Positions 16,117-23,928 of a stretch of 35,958 nucleotides of DNA are shown here, piece by piece. The notes under the pieces were generated by a model. The model saw only the letters and a list, made by a program, of their open reading frames with translations, was not told the DNA's origin and made no database searches. Made by a program: the position numbers and the translations under genes. Source of the stretch: JAWLCQ01 sp041687095 (GTDB lineage: Bacteria > Planctomycetota > Phycisphaerae > SM23-33); NCBI GenBank assembly GCA_041687095.1, contig JAWLCQ010000035.1, forward strand, positions 1 to 35,958, written 5' to 3'. Each line of letters starts with the position of its first letter. The first letter of the stretch is position 1.

Positions 16117-18243
16117 ATGGCGTTCGCATTCTTTCGCCGGCGGCAGAAGCTGGTCATCATCATCATGGTCGTCCTGATGGTCAGCTTCCTGATCGGCTTT
16201 CAGGGCTTTTCCGAATTGTTCGGTCCGGGCGCCGGGGACGGCAAGATTGTCGAGACCCCGTACGGCGACCTGACGAGCGACACCGTCAACGAGGCGGAGG
16301 CCTCCCTACGGATCCTGGGGGCAATCAACATGCCCATGGAGCATCCGGAGCTGGCGATCCTGATGGAGCACCCGCGGGCGGCCGAGCGGTTCGCCCTGCT
16401 GCTCCTGGAGGCCGAGGGCCACGACCTCCGCGTCGGGGACGTGGACGTCCAGCGCGCCCTGGAGGACGCGGGCATCAAGGACGAGCAGGTCCAGGCGATC
16501 ATCCGCGGGCTGCGGCAGCAGTTCCGCGGGCTCACCGTCGAGGACGTCCGCGCCGCGGTCGCCGACTGGCTGAAGGTCCGCCGGATGCTGGTCCGGTCCG
16601 CCGTCGACGCGCCCCCGTCCGAGGCGGAACTGCGGACGTTCGCCCGCGACCGGCTGGAGCGGGTGGCCCTGGGCGTCGTGAAGATCCCCGCCGAGGCCTT
16701 CCTCGACGAGGTCGTCCTGCCCAACGAGGAACGCATCCAGCAGCAGTTCGCCCAGTACCGCCGCCGCTCCGCCGGGCCGCCCACCGACCCGATGTCCTTC
16801 GGGTTCGGCTATGAGATTCCCGAGCGGGCGCAGGTGCTGTACCTGTTCCTCCGCGCCCGGCCGATCGAGTCCGTCATCACCCCGCCCCAGGAGCTGCTGG
16901 AGAGCTACTACACCGAGAACATCCGGCAGTTCACGGGCCCCGACGGGCAGCCCCTGCCCTTCTCGCAGGCCGAGCCGCAGATCGTCCGCACCCTCCGCCC
17001 GCAACTGGTCGGCGACCAGTTGCAGCGCATCGAGAAGCGGATCCGGGACCTGTTCCAGGAGTACAAGAACACTCCCGCCGCCATGGCCGAGGGCCACGAG
17101 TACCAGTGGGCCCTGCGCCAGATGGTGGTGCCCGACGAGCGCGTCCAGGAGGTGCTGGGACGGACGGTCCGCCTGCGGACCGGACAGGTCCCCGTCGCGC
17201 GGGCCGTCGCCGCCGTCGCCAAGGCCGGCGGGCTCAACAGCATCTACTACCCCACCCGCAACGCCGCCGGGGACACCCTCGACCCCAACGTCGAGGTGAG
17301 CCTCCAGGGCGAGATGACCGTGGGCGAGGCCCTGGCTCAGATCTCCCGCCAGGCCCAGTGGACGGAGTTCACCTGGGGCATGATCCAGGCCATGCCCGAG
17401 GTCCTCTTCCCCCGCGAGGACCCGCACTTCCCCCTCGTCATGGAGGAGACCGAGACCCTCACCCCCCAGCAGTTCGTCGAGCATCCCCTCCTCCCCAACG
17501 CCGTTGGAGCCAACGGCATGGCGCTGCGCGAGTACGTGTACTCCCCGGCCGTGTTCAACCGCGGCGGGCCGCGCACCGCCCCGCTGAAGGTCGGGCAGGA
17601 CGGGCCCACCATGCTGGTCCGTGCCACGCCCGAGCGGACCGGGGGGCTGCTGCTGTGGCGGCTGCGGAGTCATCAGCCCGCCCGCGAGCCCAGCCCCGAG
17701 GACCTCACCGGGGAGCTGCGGGACCGCGTGGTGCGGGACCTGAAGCTGGAGGCCGCCTTCGCCCGGGCCCTCGACGCCGCTCGCGCCATCGACACCGTTG
17801 AGGAGTTCGAGCAGGCCCGGCAGAACCCGGCCTACCGCTACGTCGAGACCGATCTGTTCTCCCGCGCCCAGATCCAGGCGGGGCAGGACCCCAACAGCCT
17901 CAACCTGCCGCGCCTCCCCCAGGTGTTCCAGGAGTTCCTCCAGACGGTCTTCTCCCCCGTCCTGCTGCCCGAGGACCCCGACGCGGGCTACGGCGAGAAG
18001 TCGCAGTCGCTGGTCGTCATGCCCCTGCGGGCCAAGCAGCCCCCCGAGGTCCTGGTCATGCGGCGGGTGGGCTACGAGCCCCTCGACAAGAGCCAGTACG
18101 AGGGCCCGGTGCGGCAGATCCTGCTGGGCCAGGCCATGCAGGCCTCCCGCCAGCTCTCGATCCGCGTCTGGTACGATGGCGTGTATCAGCGGTTGGGCGT
18201 GGAGCGCGAGAGGATCGAGGGCACGCAGCAGATCCAGCAGTAG
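16117..18243 (+). CDS. Membrane-anchored SurA/PpiD-like protein
   Basis: A 708-residue protein with a short basic N-terminus (FFRRRQK), one membrane segment (about residues 14-36) and a long outward-facing region. The anchor and the helical segment after it resemble the SurA/PpiD N-terminal chaperone domain (about 40-170). I do not find a clear parvulin isomerase domain. Residues about 350-418 (VRLRTGQVPVARAVAAVAKA to WTEFTW) look like an STN/secretin N0-type alpha-beta domain, unusual in this family. The C-terminal third is helical and Gln-rich, ending QQIQQ. GAGGAG (16106-16111) supports ATG 16117. A likely role is folding or trafficking of exported proteins, by inference only. Confidence 0.75.
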   Translation: MAFAFFRRRQKLVIIIMVVLMVSFLIGFQGFSELFGPGAGDGKIVETPYGDLTSDTVNEAEASLRILGAINMPMEHPELAILMEHPRAAERFALLLLEAEGHDLRVGDVDVQRALEDAGIKDEQVQAIIRGLRQQFRGLTVEDVRAAVADWLKVRRMLVRSAVDAPPSEAELRTFARDRLERVALGVVKIPAEAFLDEVVLPNEERIQQQFAQYRRRSAGPPTDPMSFGFGYEIPERAQVLYLFLRARPIESVITPPQELLESYYTENIRQFTGPDGQPLPFSQAEPQIVRTLRPQLVGDQLQRIEKRIRDLFQEYKNTPAAMAEGHEYQWALRQMVVPDERVQEVLGRTVRLRTGQVPVARAVAAVAKAGGLNSIYYPTRNAAGDTLDPNVEVSLQGEMTVGEALAQISRQAQWTEFTWGMIQAMPEVLFPREDPHFPLVMEETETLTPQQFVEHPLLPNAVGANGMALREYVYSPAVFNRGGPRTAPLKVGQDGPTMLVRATPERTGGLLLWRLRSHQPAREPSPEDLTGELRDRVVRDLKLEAAFARALDAARAIDTVEEFEQARQNPAYRYVETDLFSRAQIQAGQDPNSLNLPRLPQVFQEFLQTVFSPVLLPEDPDAGYGEKSQSLVVMPLRAKQPPEVLVMRRVGYEPLDKSQYEGPVRQILLGQAMQASRQLSIRVWYDGVYQRLGVERERIEGTQQIQQ

Positions 18244-18250
18244 CAGGCGT

Positions 18251-18286
18251 TCCGGGGCGAAAAGTCGGTTGACTTTTCGCCCCGGA
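18251..18286 (+). terminator. Hairpin after the PpiD-like gene
   Basis: TCCGGGGCGAAAAGTC (18251-18266) and its exact complement (18271-18286) enclose GGTT, starting 8 nt after the stop. There is no T-run after the stem, though the 3' arm contains CTTTTCG. The 3' arm doubles as part of the tRNA promoter. Confidence 0.55.
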
Positions 18287-18296
18287 GCGTTAGACT
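18269..18296 (+). promoter_or_regulatory. Promoter of tRNA-Phe
   Basis: TTGACT (18269-18274, 5/6), 16 nt, TAGACT (18291-18296, 4/6). The start point would fall near 18303, a few bases before the mature tRNA. The -35 lies inside the preceding hairpin. Confidence 0.6.
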
Positions 18297-18306
18297 GTAC
18301 CGACCT

Positions 18307-18379
18307 GGGTAGGTAGCTCAGTTGGTAGAGCACATGACTGAAAATTATGGTGTCGGCGGTTCAACTCCGCCCCTACCCA
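18307..18379 (+). tRNA. tRNA-Phe (GAA)
   Basis: A 73-nt cloverleaf. Acceptor arms are GGGTAGG (18307-18313) and CCTACCC (18372-18378) with discriminator A. The D arm is GCTC/GAGC. The anticodon stem is CATGA/TTATG with one G-T pair and the loop CTGAAAA, giving anticodon GAA. The variable loop is GTGTC. The T arm is GGCGG/CCGCC with TTCAACT. The CCA end is not encoded. It has its own promoter and is followed directly by a strong terminator. Confidence 0.97.
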
Positions 18380-18387
18380 CGTAAGAC

Positions 18388-18422
18388 AAACGCCCCGGCA
18401 AGTGAGACTTGCCGGGGCGTTT
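18388..18422. terminator. Bidirectional terminator after tRNA-Phe
   Basis: AAACGCCCCGGCAAG (18388-18402) pairs perfectly with 18408-18422 around the loop TGAGA, ending GTTTCGTTT. Read from the other strand it ends the LysM lipoprotein gene, whose stop is 10 nt away. Confidence 0.85.
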
Positions 18423-18431
18423 CGTTTGGGC

Positions 18432-18734
18432 TCAGTTGTAGATGTTCGCCCGCGAGCACTGGCGGGGCGGGATGTAGCGGCCCTGGGGGTCCTTCTGCGC
18501 CGGGACCACCAACTGCGTGCCGGGCTTCAGCAGCACGCCCTGCACCTCGGGGTTCGCTTCGCGGAGCACATCGGCCCGGCCGGGGTCGTCGTAGACCCTC
18601 CGCGACACCTCCTCGAAGGTGCTCTGCTCCTGGACCGTATAGGTATAGGTGTTGCCCTCGGGCGTCCCATTGCACCCGCTTACCATCGCCCAGACCATTG
18701 TCCCCGCCGCCAGACATGCCAGAGTTCTGCCCAT
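18432..18734 (-). CDS. Small LysM-domain lipoprotein
   Basis: A 100-residue protein with a signal peptide and lipobox MVSGC (Cys21), so lipidated after export. The mature part is one LysM-like module (about residues 30-78): YTVQEQSTFEEVSRRVYDD, then LREANP and LLKPGTQLVVP, the usual order of a peptidoglycan-binding LysM. A short tail follows (RYIPPRQCSRANIYN). It probably tethers a membrane to the cell wall or senses the wall. AAGGA lies about 11 nt ahead of the ATG. It is convergent with tRNA-Phe and shares its terminator. Confidence 0.85.
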   Translation of the reverse strand: MGRTLACLAAGTMVWAMVSGCNGTPEGNTYTYTVQEQSTFEEVSRRVYDDPGRADVLREANPEVQGVLLKPGTQLVVPAQKDPQGRYIPPRQCSRANIYN

Positions 18735-18914
18735 GATCCGTCCTTTCCTGTTCGCCGCCCACCAGAAGTGCGTGTGAAGGCGCGCGGGCGTGACCGCCTA
18801 CGGAAGCTTAGAGGCAAACGCGATCCGTTATCAAGCGGCGTTTTTTCGCCCGCGCCTGCCGGTGGCGTTGCGGGCGGCGGGGACGTATGATACGGACCCC
18901 AGGGAACTCGCAGG

Positions 18915-18996
18915 CTGGATCGATTGGACGTGGTTGCTGTGCTCCGCTCGGCAGCCACGGCACCCGCCCGAGAACTGGCTGGAACGCGTATGATTA
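18915..18996 (+). repeat. Dispersed repeat F, full copy
   Basis: Begins GATTGGACGTGGTTGCT, forms a hairpin with GGCAGCCACG, and ends in GAGAACT, GGCTGGAACG and CGTATGA blocks. An inverted copy is at 20488-20561, so the two enclose the DUF6786-like gene. The gap 18735-19073 otherwise holds a possible TATGAT -10 (18886-18891) and no gene. Confidence 0.75.
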
Positions 18997-19073
18997 CGCC
19001 ATCGCGGCCGGTGGCGGCGGGGCGGGGAAGTGCGCCCCGTCCCCTTCCCCCCGCAGCAGAAAGGAATCCGAGT

Positions 19074-20219
19074 ATGGCCGAGGCAACCTACCGTAGCGAT
19101 GTCGCCTTCCTGTCCCAGCACACTGACGTGATCGAACTGCATGGAAGCGGCGATGCCCGCGTGGCCGTCGCCCCCGCCTACCAAGGCCGCGTCATGACCT
19201 CCACCCTCGCCGCCGACAGCGGGGCGAGCTTCGGGTGGATCCACCGCGACTTCATCGCCTCCGGGCGCACCGACCCGCAGTTCAACAACTACGGCGGGGA
19301 GGACCGCTTCTGGCTGGGCCCGGAGGCGGGGCAGTACGGCCTGTGGTTCTCCGAGGGCGAGCCCTTCGATATGCGCCACTGGCGCACGCCCGCGGGGTTC
19401 GATACCGGCAGCTTCCGCGTGACGTCCCGCGGGCACGGTTCCGTCGCCCTCGCCACCCAGTTCGAGGTCGCCAACTTCTCCGGCGCCCGCTTCGACTGCG
19501 CCGTCTCCCGCACCCTCGACGTCCTCTCCTGGGACCACGCCGCCGAGATGCTCGGGGCGACGGTCCCGGCCGGGGTGGCCATGGTCGCCTTCGCCTCCAC
19601 CAACACCCTCGCCAACGCCGGGAACGCCCCCTGGACGAAGGACGGGGGGCTGCTGAGCCTCTGGATCCTCGGGCAGTTCAAGCCCCTCCCGCGGGGGAAG
19701 GTCATCGTGCCCTTCAACCGCGGGGCGGAGGAGGACCTGGGGCCGGTGGCGACGACGGACTACTTCGGCCCGCTCCCGCCCGACCGCTGCCGCATCGCCG
19801 ACACGCACCTGTTGTTCGCCTGCGACGGGAAGTACCGCAGCAAGATCGGCATCAGCCCCCGCCGCGCCAAGCCTGTCCTCGGCAGCTACGACCCCGACGG
19901 ACGCGTGCTCACCGTCGTGCAGTTCAACCTCCCCGCGGCCGCCGACCAGTTGCCCTACGTCAACTCGCTGTGGCAGATCCAGGACCAGCCCTTCGCGGGG
20001 GACGTGGTGAACAGCTACAACGACGGCGAGGAGAAGCCCGGGGCGGGCCAACTCGGTCCGTTCTACGAGATCGAGACCTCCTCCCCCGCGGCCGAGCTGA
20101 ACCCCGGCGAGTCCATTACCCACATCCACCGCACGTTCCACTTCGCGGGGGACCCGGAGGCGCTGAACGGGTTCGCCCGGCGGGTGCTGGGGGTTGACCT
20201 GGAGGAGATCAGCCGCTAG
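19074..20219 (+). CDS. Conserved DUF6786-like protein
   Basis: A 381-residue soluble protein with no signal peptide. The stretch NNYGGEDRFWLGPEAGQYGL (about residues 66-85) and WIHRDFIASG are features I associate with a family seen in planctomycetes and Bacteroidetes; I place it in DUF6786 from memory, with moderate certainty. Predicted beta-rich content with scattered Glu, His and Trp resembles the aldose-epimerase fold, so sugar binding is possible but not shown. ATG 19074 is chosen because AAGGA lies about 10 nt upstream; the longer frame to 18924 runs into a dispersed repeat. A perfect hairpin overlaps its stop codon. Confidence 0.75.
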   Translation: MAEATYRSDVAFLSQHTDVIELHGSGDARVAVAPAYQGRVMTSTLAADSGASFGWIHRDFIASGRTDPQFNNYGGEDRFWLGPEAGQYGLWFSEGEPFDMRHWRTPAGFDTGSFRVTSRGHGSVALATQFEVANFSGARFDCAVSRTLDVLSWDHAAEMLGATVPAGVAMVAFASTNTLANAGNAPWTKDGGLLSLWILGQFKPLPRGKVIVPFNRGAEEDLGPVATTDYFGPLPPDRCRIADTHLLFACDGKYRSKIGISPRRAKPVLGSYDPDGRVLTVVQFNLPAAADQLPYVNSLWQIQDQPFAGDVVNSYNDGEEKPGAGQLGPFYEIETSSPAAELNPGESITHIHRTFHFAGDPEALNGFARRVLGVDLEEISR

Positions 20220-20245
20220 CAGCCCGTTTAGAAACGGGCTGCTAG
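20216..20245 (+). terminator. Perfect hairpin over the stop of the DUF6786-like gene
   Basis: CTAGCAGCCCGTTT (20216-20229) pairs with AAACGGGCTGCTAG (20232-20245) around AG. It includes the TAG stop (20217-20219). There is no long T-run. A second perfect 14-bp hairpin is at 20433-20474 (arm CAAGCCCCGCTCGG). Either could end transcription. Confidence 0.6.
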
Positions 20246-20487
20246 AGCAGGCGAGCAGGAGAACAGGTGAGTAGTAGATTCAAGACATCCATGGAACTCC
20301 TTAAGAGCCAACGTGTTACACACCTGTGGTCTCCTGCTCTCCTGTTCTACTGCTCCATCAGGAAGCATGGTGTGACTTTGTGAACAGGCCGCTAGGGCGG
20401 CGATTCTGGACTCCTGAGAAGACGCCAAATGGCAAGCCCCGCTCGGGTCCTGTTCGCGATCCGAGCGGGGCTTGGTCCTTTGAGCGT

Positions 20488-20561
20488 TTGTGATACGCGC
20501 TCCAGTGAGTTCTCGGGTGCCGTGGTTTGCGGAGCGCAGCGGAGCAACCACGTCCAATCGG
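20488..20561 (-). repeat. Dispersed repeat F, inverted copy
   Basis: Reads, on the minus strand, GATTGGACGTGGTTGCTCCG, then the CGCAAACCACGGCACCC core and ACTGGAGCGCGTATCA. The best-preserved hairpin of the family (CGTGGTTGC with GCAAACCACG). It directly abuts the H1 element at 20562. Confidence 0.75.
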
Positions 20562-20781
20562 CGCAACCGTTCACGCCTTCGCAGACAGCAGCGAAGGCGT
20601 GAAGAGAAGAAACAGCCTCGAAGAAAGGGATTTCGCAGATTATGAGATTGCGCAGATTACGGAGAAGGAGAACATCGCTCTTCTCTCTCTTCTGCGTAAT
20701 CCTGAAATCTGTGTAATCCCCTTCTCTCCGGCTGTTTCTTCAGGCTCCTGTCGCCGCATGCATAGGCGTGAACGGTTACCA
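20562..20781 (+). repeat. 220-bp palindromic element, copy 1
   Basis: Bounded by AACCGTTCACGCC on the left and GGCGTGAACGGTTACC on the right. It opens with hairpin H1 (20570-20603). The inner part is a long imperfect palindrome: GGATTTCGCAGATTATGAG answers TGAAATCTGTGTAATCC. A copy at 29351-29567 differs at only about seven positions. The elements carry no credible protein. Together with repeat F and the AAATCCGAA unit at 20856-20889, it fills the gap 20220-20888. Confidence 0.85.
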
Positions 20782-20888
20782 ATCGGGACTGTCTGCGAAT
20801 CACCTGGAACGCGTCTGATTCCTTCTCGCGGAGGGGCGTTCGACCCACAGCCACGCAAATCCGAAATCCGCAATCCCCAATCCGCAAT

Positions 20889-22265
20889 CTACTTCCCGGC
20901 CGCCTTCGCCACCGCGTTGGCCACCGCGCGGTGGGTGTTGGGGTCCATCATCTCGGGCATGAGGCTGCCTTCGGGGACGATGGCGGCGAGGGCGTGGGCG
21001 GCGGCCATCATCATCTCCAGGGTGATGGATCGCGCGCGGGAGTCGAGGGCCCCGCGGAAGATGCCTGGGTAGGCGAGGGCGTTGTTCATCATGCGTCCGT
21101 CGGCGGCGACGGCGGCCCCGGCGTCGTAGGCGTCGGCGACGCTGATCTCGCTCACGGGGTTCGCCAGGGCGAAGACGATGGGGTCTTTGGCCATCGAGCG
21201 GACCATGTCCTGGGAGACGATGTCGGGCTGGGACACGCCGATGAACAGCTCGCGGCCCTTCATGGCGTCGGCGAGCCCGCCGGTGACCTTGTGCTTGTTG
21301 GTCCGTTCGGCCAGGGCGCGCTTGTCGGGATTGAGGTCCCCGCGGCCGGTGTCGATGATGCCCTTGGAGTCCACGAGGACGACGTCGGGGGCCCCGGCGA
21401 GGAGGAGGAGGTCGGCGATGGCGGTCCCGGCGGCCCCCGCGCCGCAGATGGCGGTGGTCATGTCCTCGATCCGCTTCCCGGTCTTCTTCAGGGCACTGAA
21501 CAGCCCCGCCAGGACCACGGTCGCCGTCCCGTGCTGATCGTCGTGGAAGACGGGGATGGGGAGCTTCTCGTCGAGTTCGCGGGTGATGCGGAAGCACTCG
21601 GGCGCCTTGACGTCCTCGATCTGGATGGCCCCGAAGGTGGGGGCGATGGTTTCCAGCACGCGGATGAACAGCTCGGGGTCGTGCGTGTCGACGAGGATCG
21701 GTTCGGCGGATATGCCGACGAACTCCCAGAAGATGGCGCTCTTGCCCTCCATGACCGGCATGCCCGGCACGCAGCCGATGTCGCCCAGGCCCAGGATGGC
21801 GGTCCCGTTGGTGGCGATGGCGACCTTGTTGTAGATGCCCGTGTACTCGCGGGCGAGTTCGGGCTGGGCCTCGATGGCCTTGCAGACGCGGGCGACCCCG
21901 GGCGTGTAGACGACCCGCAGGTCGGTGTTGGTGCGGATGGCCGAGCGCCCCCGCATCTCGCACGCCCCCCCGCGATGGGATTCGAGGGCGACGTCGACGA
22001 CCTGGGTGAGCGTGACGTCCTTTACGGCGGAGACCTTCTCGCGGACGGCCGCCAACTGCTTGTCCCCGGTGGTGAAGACGGTGACGGTGTAGTCGATCTG
22101 CGGTCCGGCGGGCTGCCCGACGGCGATGTCCCCGACGCGGGCCCCGGCGGCGCGGATGGCGTCGAGGGCATCGTGGAGGGCGGCCCCGTCGGGGGCCACC
22201 TGCAGGTGCAGGGTGAAGACGATGTTGCGGCGGAACGAATCGTGCAGCGCTTGCGATGAGGGCAT
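20889..22265 (-). CDS. NAD(P)-dependent malic enzyme with N-terminal ACT-like domain
   Basis: Decarboxylates malate to pyruvate with reduction of NAD(P). It has 458 residues. The core (from about residue 100) shows the family stretches NTDLRVVYTPGVARVCKAI, the Lys-bearing YNKVAIATNGTAILGLGDIG, metal-binding HDDQHGTA and the nucleotide-binding GAGAAGTAI near 280. Residues 1-95 resemble an ACT-type regulatory domain (LHLQVAPDGAALHDALDAI), as in some bacterial malic enzymes, so amino-acid or effector control is possible. It is a short malic enzyme without the phosphotransacetylase extension. GGAG lies about 9 nt before the ATG. No other C4 metabolism gene is adjacent. Confidence 0.93.
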   Translation of the reverse strand: MPSSQALHDSFRRNIVFTLHLQVAPDGAALHDALDAIRAAGARVGDIAVGQPAGPQIDYTVTVFTTGDKQLAAVREKVSAVKDVTLTQVVDVALESHRGGACEMRGRSAIRTNTDLRVVYTPGVARVCKAIEAQPELAREYTGIYNKVAIATNGTAILGLGDIGCVPGMPVMEGKSAIFWEFVGISAEPILVDTHDPELFIRVLETIAPTFGAIQIEDVKAPECFRITRELDEKLPIPVFHDDQHGTATVVLAGLFSALKKTGKRIEDMTTAICGAGAAGTAIADLLLLAGAPDVVLVDSKGIIDTGRGDLNPDKRALAERTNKHKVTGGLADAMKGRELFIGVSQPDIVSQDMVRSMAKDPIVFALANPVSEISVADAYDAGAAVAADGRMMNNALAYPGIFRGALDSRARSITLEMMMAAAHALAAIVPEGSLMPEMMDPNTHRAVANAVAKAAGK

Positions 22266-22334
22266 GCGTGGTCTCCGGTTGGCTTCTTCGCGCAGGGGAG
22301 GACTCCCGTCGTCCGCACCCGTGCGGGTGCGGGG

Positions 22335-22340
22335 ATTATA
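22335..22340 (-). promoter_or_regulatory. -10 box of the malic enzyme gene
   Basis: A perfect TATAAT on the minus strand, about 70 nt upstream of the ATG. No clear -35 partner is seen at 16-18 nt. In this GC-rich setting a perfect -10 is notable. Confidence 0.45.
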
Positions 22341-22414
22341 CGGGAGCGGGAGCGGTTCCGCACCCCCTGCGTGAAGGGATTCGTGGTTGTGACGTCTGTC
22401 ACATTCCGGGGAAT

Positions 22415-22435
22415 CCCACCGACGCAGTCGGTGGG
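22415..22435 (+). repeat. REP hairpin 1 upstream of the RAYT gene
   Basis: CCCACCGAC, loop GCA, GTCGGTGGG: a perfect 9-bp stem within AATCCCACCGAC and GTGGGCTTGGG flanks. A second identical copy in the same orientation follows at 22484-22504. Confidence 0.85.
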
Positions 22436-22483
22436 CTTGGGAGAAGAAGCAGGAGGGGGATGCGCGGGATGTGCGGGGGGGAT

Positions 22484-22504
22484 CCCACCGACGCAGTCGG
22501 TGGG
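22484..22504 (+). repeat. REP hairpin 2 upstream of the RAYT gene
   Basis: Same 21-bp palindrome as at 22415, again preceded by ATCC and followed by CTTAGG. It ends 56 nt before the transposase start. Confidence 0.85.
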
Positions 22505-22560
22505 CTTAGGGACGGGACTGCGCTGGCGGAGGGGGAGGGGGTGCGGTAACGTCTTGAGCC

Positions 22561-23139
22561 ATGGGCGCTTGGAGAGGGTGGTATCACGTCACGAGCGGGA
22601 CGTACGGGAGTTGGTTACCCGGAGATGAGCGGGGATGGAGGACGCGTCACCATCGCAGGCATGTGGAGGGCGATTACCGCAACCCTCCGCCGCCGGGAAC
22701 GGACGAGCTTCTTCACCGGGATGCGCAGTCGCGAATGAATCAGAACGCTGTTCGGCTGACCGTGGACCAGCGGCGCATCGCGGGGCAGGCCCTGGTCGAG
22801 ATGCTGAACCACCAGCAGACGGAAGTGATCGTCCTGGCGCTGGACGCGGTGCACCTGCACCTTCTTGCTCGGTTCCACGATGCCTCGATTCGCGACATCC
22901 TTGGGCGTGCGAAGAAGCACGCGACCTTCGAACTCCGCTCCCTTGGGGGGACCGGACGCCTTTGGGCAGATCGTTGCCGTCCCCTCCCCATCACGGACCG
23001 GGAGCACCAGAAGAACGCCTACCAGTACATCCTGGACCACGCCCGGAAGTCTGACGCCTGGACCTGGACGTGGAAGCAGGGGATCTACTGGAGACCCGAC
23101 GGTTTCCATCCTCCCGCTCCCTCCTCCCAATCCTCCTGA
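22561..23139 (+). CDS. REP-associated tyrosine transposase (RAYT-like)
   Basis: A 192-residue Y1 HUH nuclease. The N-terminus WYHVTSGTYGSWLPGDERGW is typical of this branch. The HUH metal motif reads VHLHLLARF (about residues 99-107), and the candidate catalytic Tyr lies in the helix NAYQYILDHA (about 152-161). RAYT proteins are single-copy domesticated relatives of IS200/IS605 transposases that act on REP hairpins. This gene lies between two REP hairpins upstream and one inverted copy downstream, the classical REP/RAYT arrangement. A -10-like TAACGT (22547-22552) ends 8 nt before the ATG, with no Shine-Dalgarno. The His-rich CXXH-type zinc parts of IS200 are not needed here. Activity is unproven. 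Confidence 0.85.
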   Translation: MGAWRGWYHVTSGTYGSWLPGDERGWRTRHHRRHVEGDYRNPPPPGTDELLHRDAQSRMNQNAVRLTVDQRRIAGQALVEMLNHQQTEVIVLALDAVHLHLLARFHDASIRDILGRAKKHATFELRSLGGTGRLWADRCRPLPITDREHQKNAYQYILDHARKSDAWTWTWKQGIYWRPDGFHPPAPSSQSS

Positions 23140-23185
23140 CGGTCCAACGATCCTCCGAATCCGAAAGCACCCCTCTTTTCCTAAG

Positions 23186-23206
23186 CCCACCGACTGCGTC
23201 GGTGGG
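23186..23206 (-). repeat. REP hairpin 3, inverted, downstream of the RAYT gene
   Basis: Same palindrome as REP 1 and 2 but in inverted orientation (loop TGC; flanks CCTAAG and GATCCC are the complement of those upstream). It thus closes the unit on the far side of the transposase gene and sits 52 nt before the MazG-like start. Confidence 0.85.
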
Positions 23207-23258
23207 ATCCCTTCGTGTACCATGTGCGTTGGAATCCCTGTCTCCAAGGAGCATCACC

Positions 23259-23678
23259 GTGTCTAAGACCCCCATGACCGACACCCGCACCACCATCGCC
23301 GACCTCCGCGAGCGGATGAAGGCGTTCGTTGCGGAGCGAGACTGGCAGAAGTACCACCGCCCCAAGAACCTCGCGATGTCCCTCGCCATCGAGACGGCCG
23401 AGTTGATGGAGCACTTCCAGTGGCTCACCCACGAGGAGACCGATGCCGCCCTCGCCGACCCCGCCGTCCGCTCCGAGGTCGCCGACGAGATGGCCGACAT
23501 CCTCTCCTTCCTCCTCTCCCTCGCCAACGCCACCGGGATCGACCTCTCCGACGCCTTCGCCCGCAAGATGGTCAAGAACGCCCGCAAGTACCCTCCCGAC
23601 GAGGTCCGCGGGCACTACCGGCGGCCCGCGCGAGGCAGGGACGTGGGGGATGGGGGACTTCCTTCTGAGCGGGGATGA
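23259..23678 (+). CDS. MazG-like nucleotide pyrophosphohydrolase (dCTPP1 type)
   Basis: A 139-residue all-alpha NTP pyrophosphatase, probably cleaning non-canonical or excess (d)NTPs. The metal-binding E-x-x-E and E-x-x-D pattern is visible in AIETAELMEHFQW (near residue 48) and EVADEMADIL (near 77), with WQKYHRPKNLA before and KMVKNARKYP after, as in the dCTPP1/RS21-C6 group. GTG 23259 is chosen because AGGAG (23247-23251) is 7 nt ahead; ATG 23274 is in frame but too far from it. The last codons and stop fall in the left arm of a dispersed inverted repeat (23671-23873), so the C-terminal tail may have been changed by insertion. Confidence 0.88.
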   Translation: MSKTPMTDTRTTIADLRERMKAFVAERDWQKYHRPKNLAMSLAIETAELMEHFQWLTHEETDAALADPAVRSEVADEMADILSFLLSLANATGIDLSDAFARKMVKNARKYPPDEVRGHYRRPARGRDVGDGGLPSERG

Positions 23679-23873
23679 ACGCCGTTGAACGCGGATGCGG
23701 AGAGGGCCTTTGCCCGCTTCGCGGGCGAAGGCGGGCGTGCCGCCCGCCGCTAAACCATGCCTCCTGTCCCGGTCCCCGGTTCCTGGTTCATGTACCCGGT
23801 CCCTGGTTCCGGACCCTCCTCCATCCCCCGCACCCCTGCTTCTCCGCATCCGCGTTCATCCGTGTTCATCCCC
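23671..23873. repeat. Inverted repeat of GGGGATGAAC/GCGGATG words around a palindrome
   Basis: Arms 23671-23703 and 23841-23873 are inverted copies (29 of 33). Inside is a hairpin at 23730-23748 (GGCGGGCG, TGC, CGCCCGCC) followed by GCTAAAC, the H4 family also seen at 26744-26824. Further words such as GGTTCCTGGTTC recur near 30810. No gene. Confidence 0.75.
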
Positions 23874-23899
23874 GCTCCCCGTTCGGGCGGGGCGTACGG

Positions 23900-23928
23900 T
23901 TGCGGATTTGGCGGGCGGGGGGTAGGAT
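23900..23928 (+). promoter_or_regulatory. Promoter of trpB
   Basis: TTGCGG (23900-23905), 17 nt, TAGGAT (23923-23928) within GGTAGGAT. Start predicted near 23935, leaving a leader of about 25 nt with GAGGA (23947-23951). There is no room for a Trp leader peptide or a T-box, so no attenuation is visible here. Confidence 0.5.

Noticed and set aside
22561..23139. Complete IS200/IS605 insertion sequence
   Set aside because: There is no tnpB and the flanking hairpins are multi-copy REP-like palindromes in direct and inverted array, which fits a RAYT gene better than an autonomous insertion sequence.
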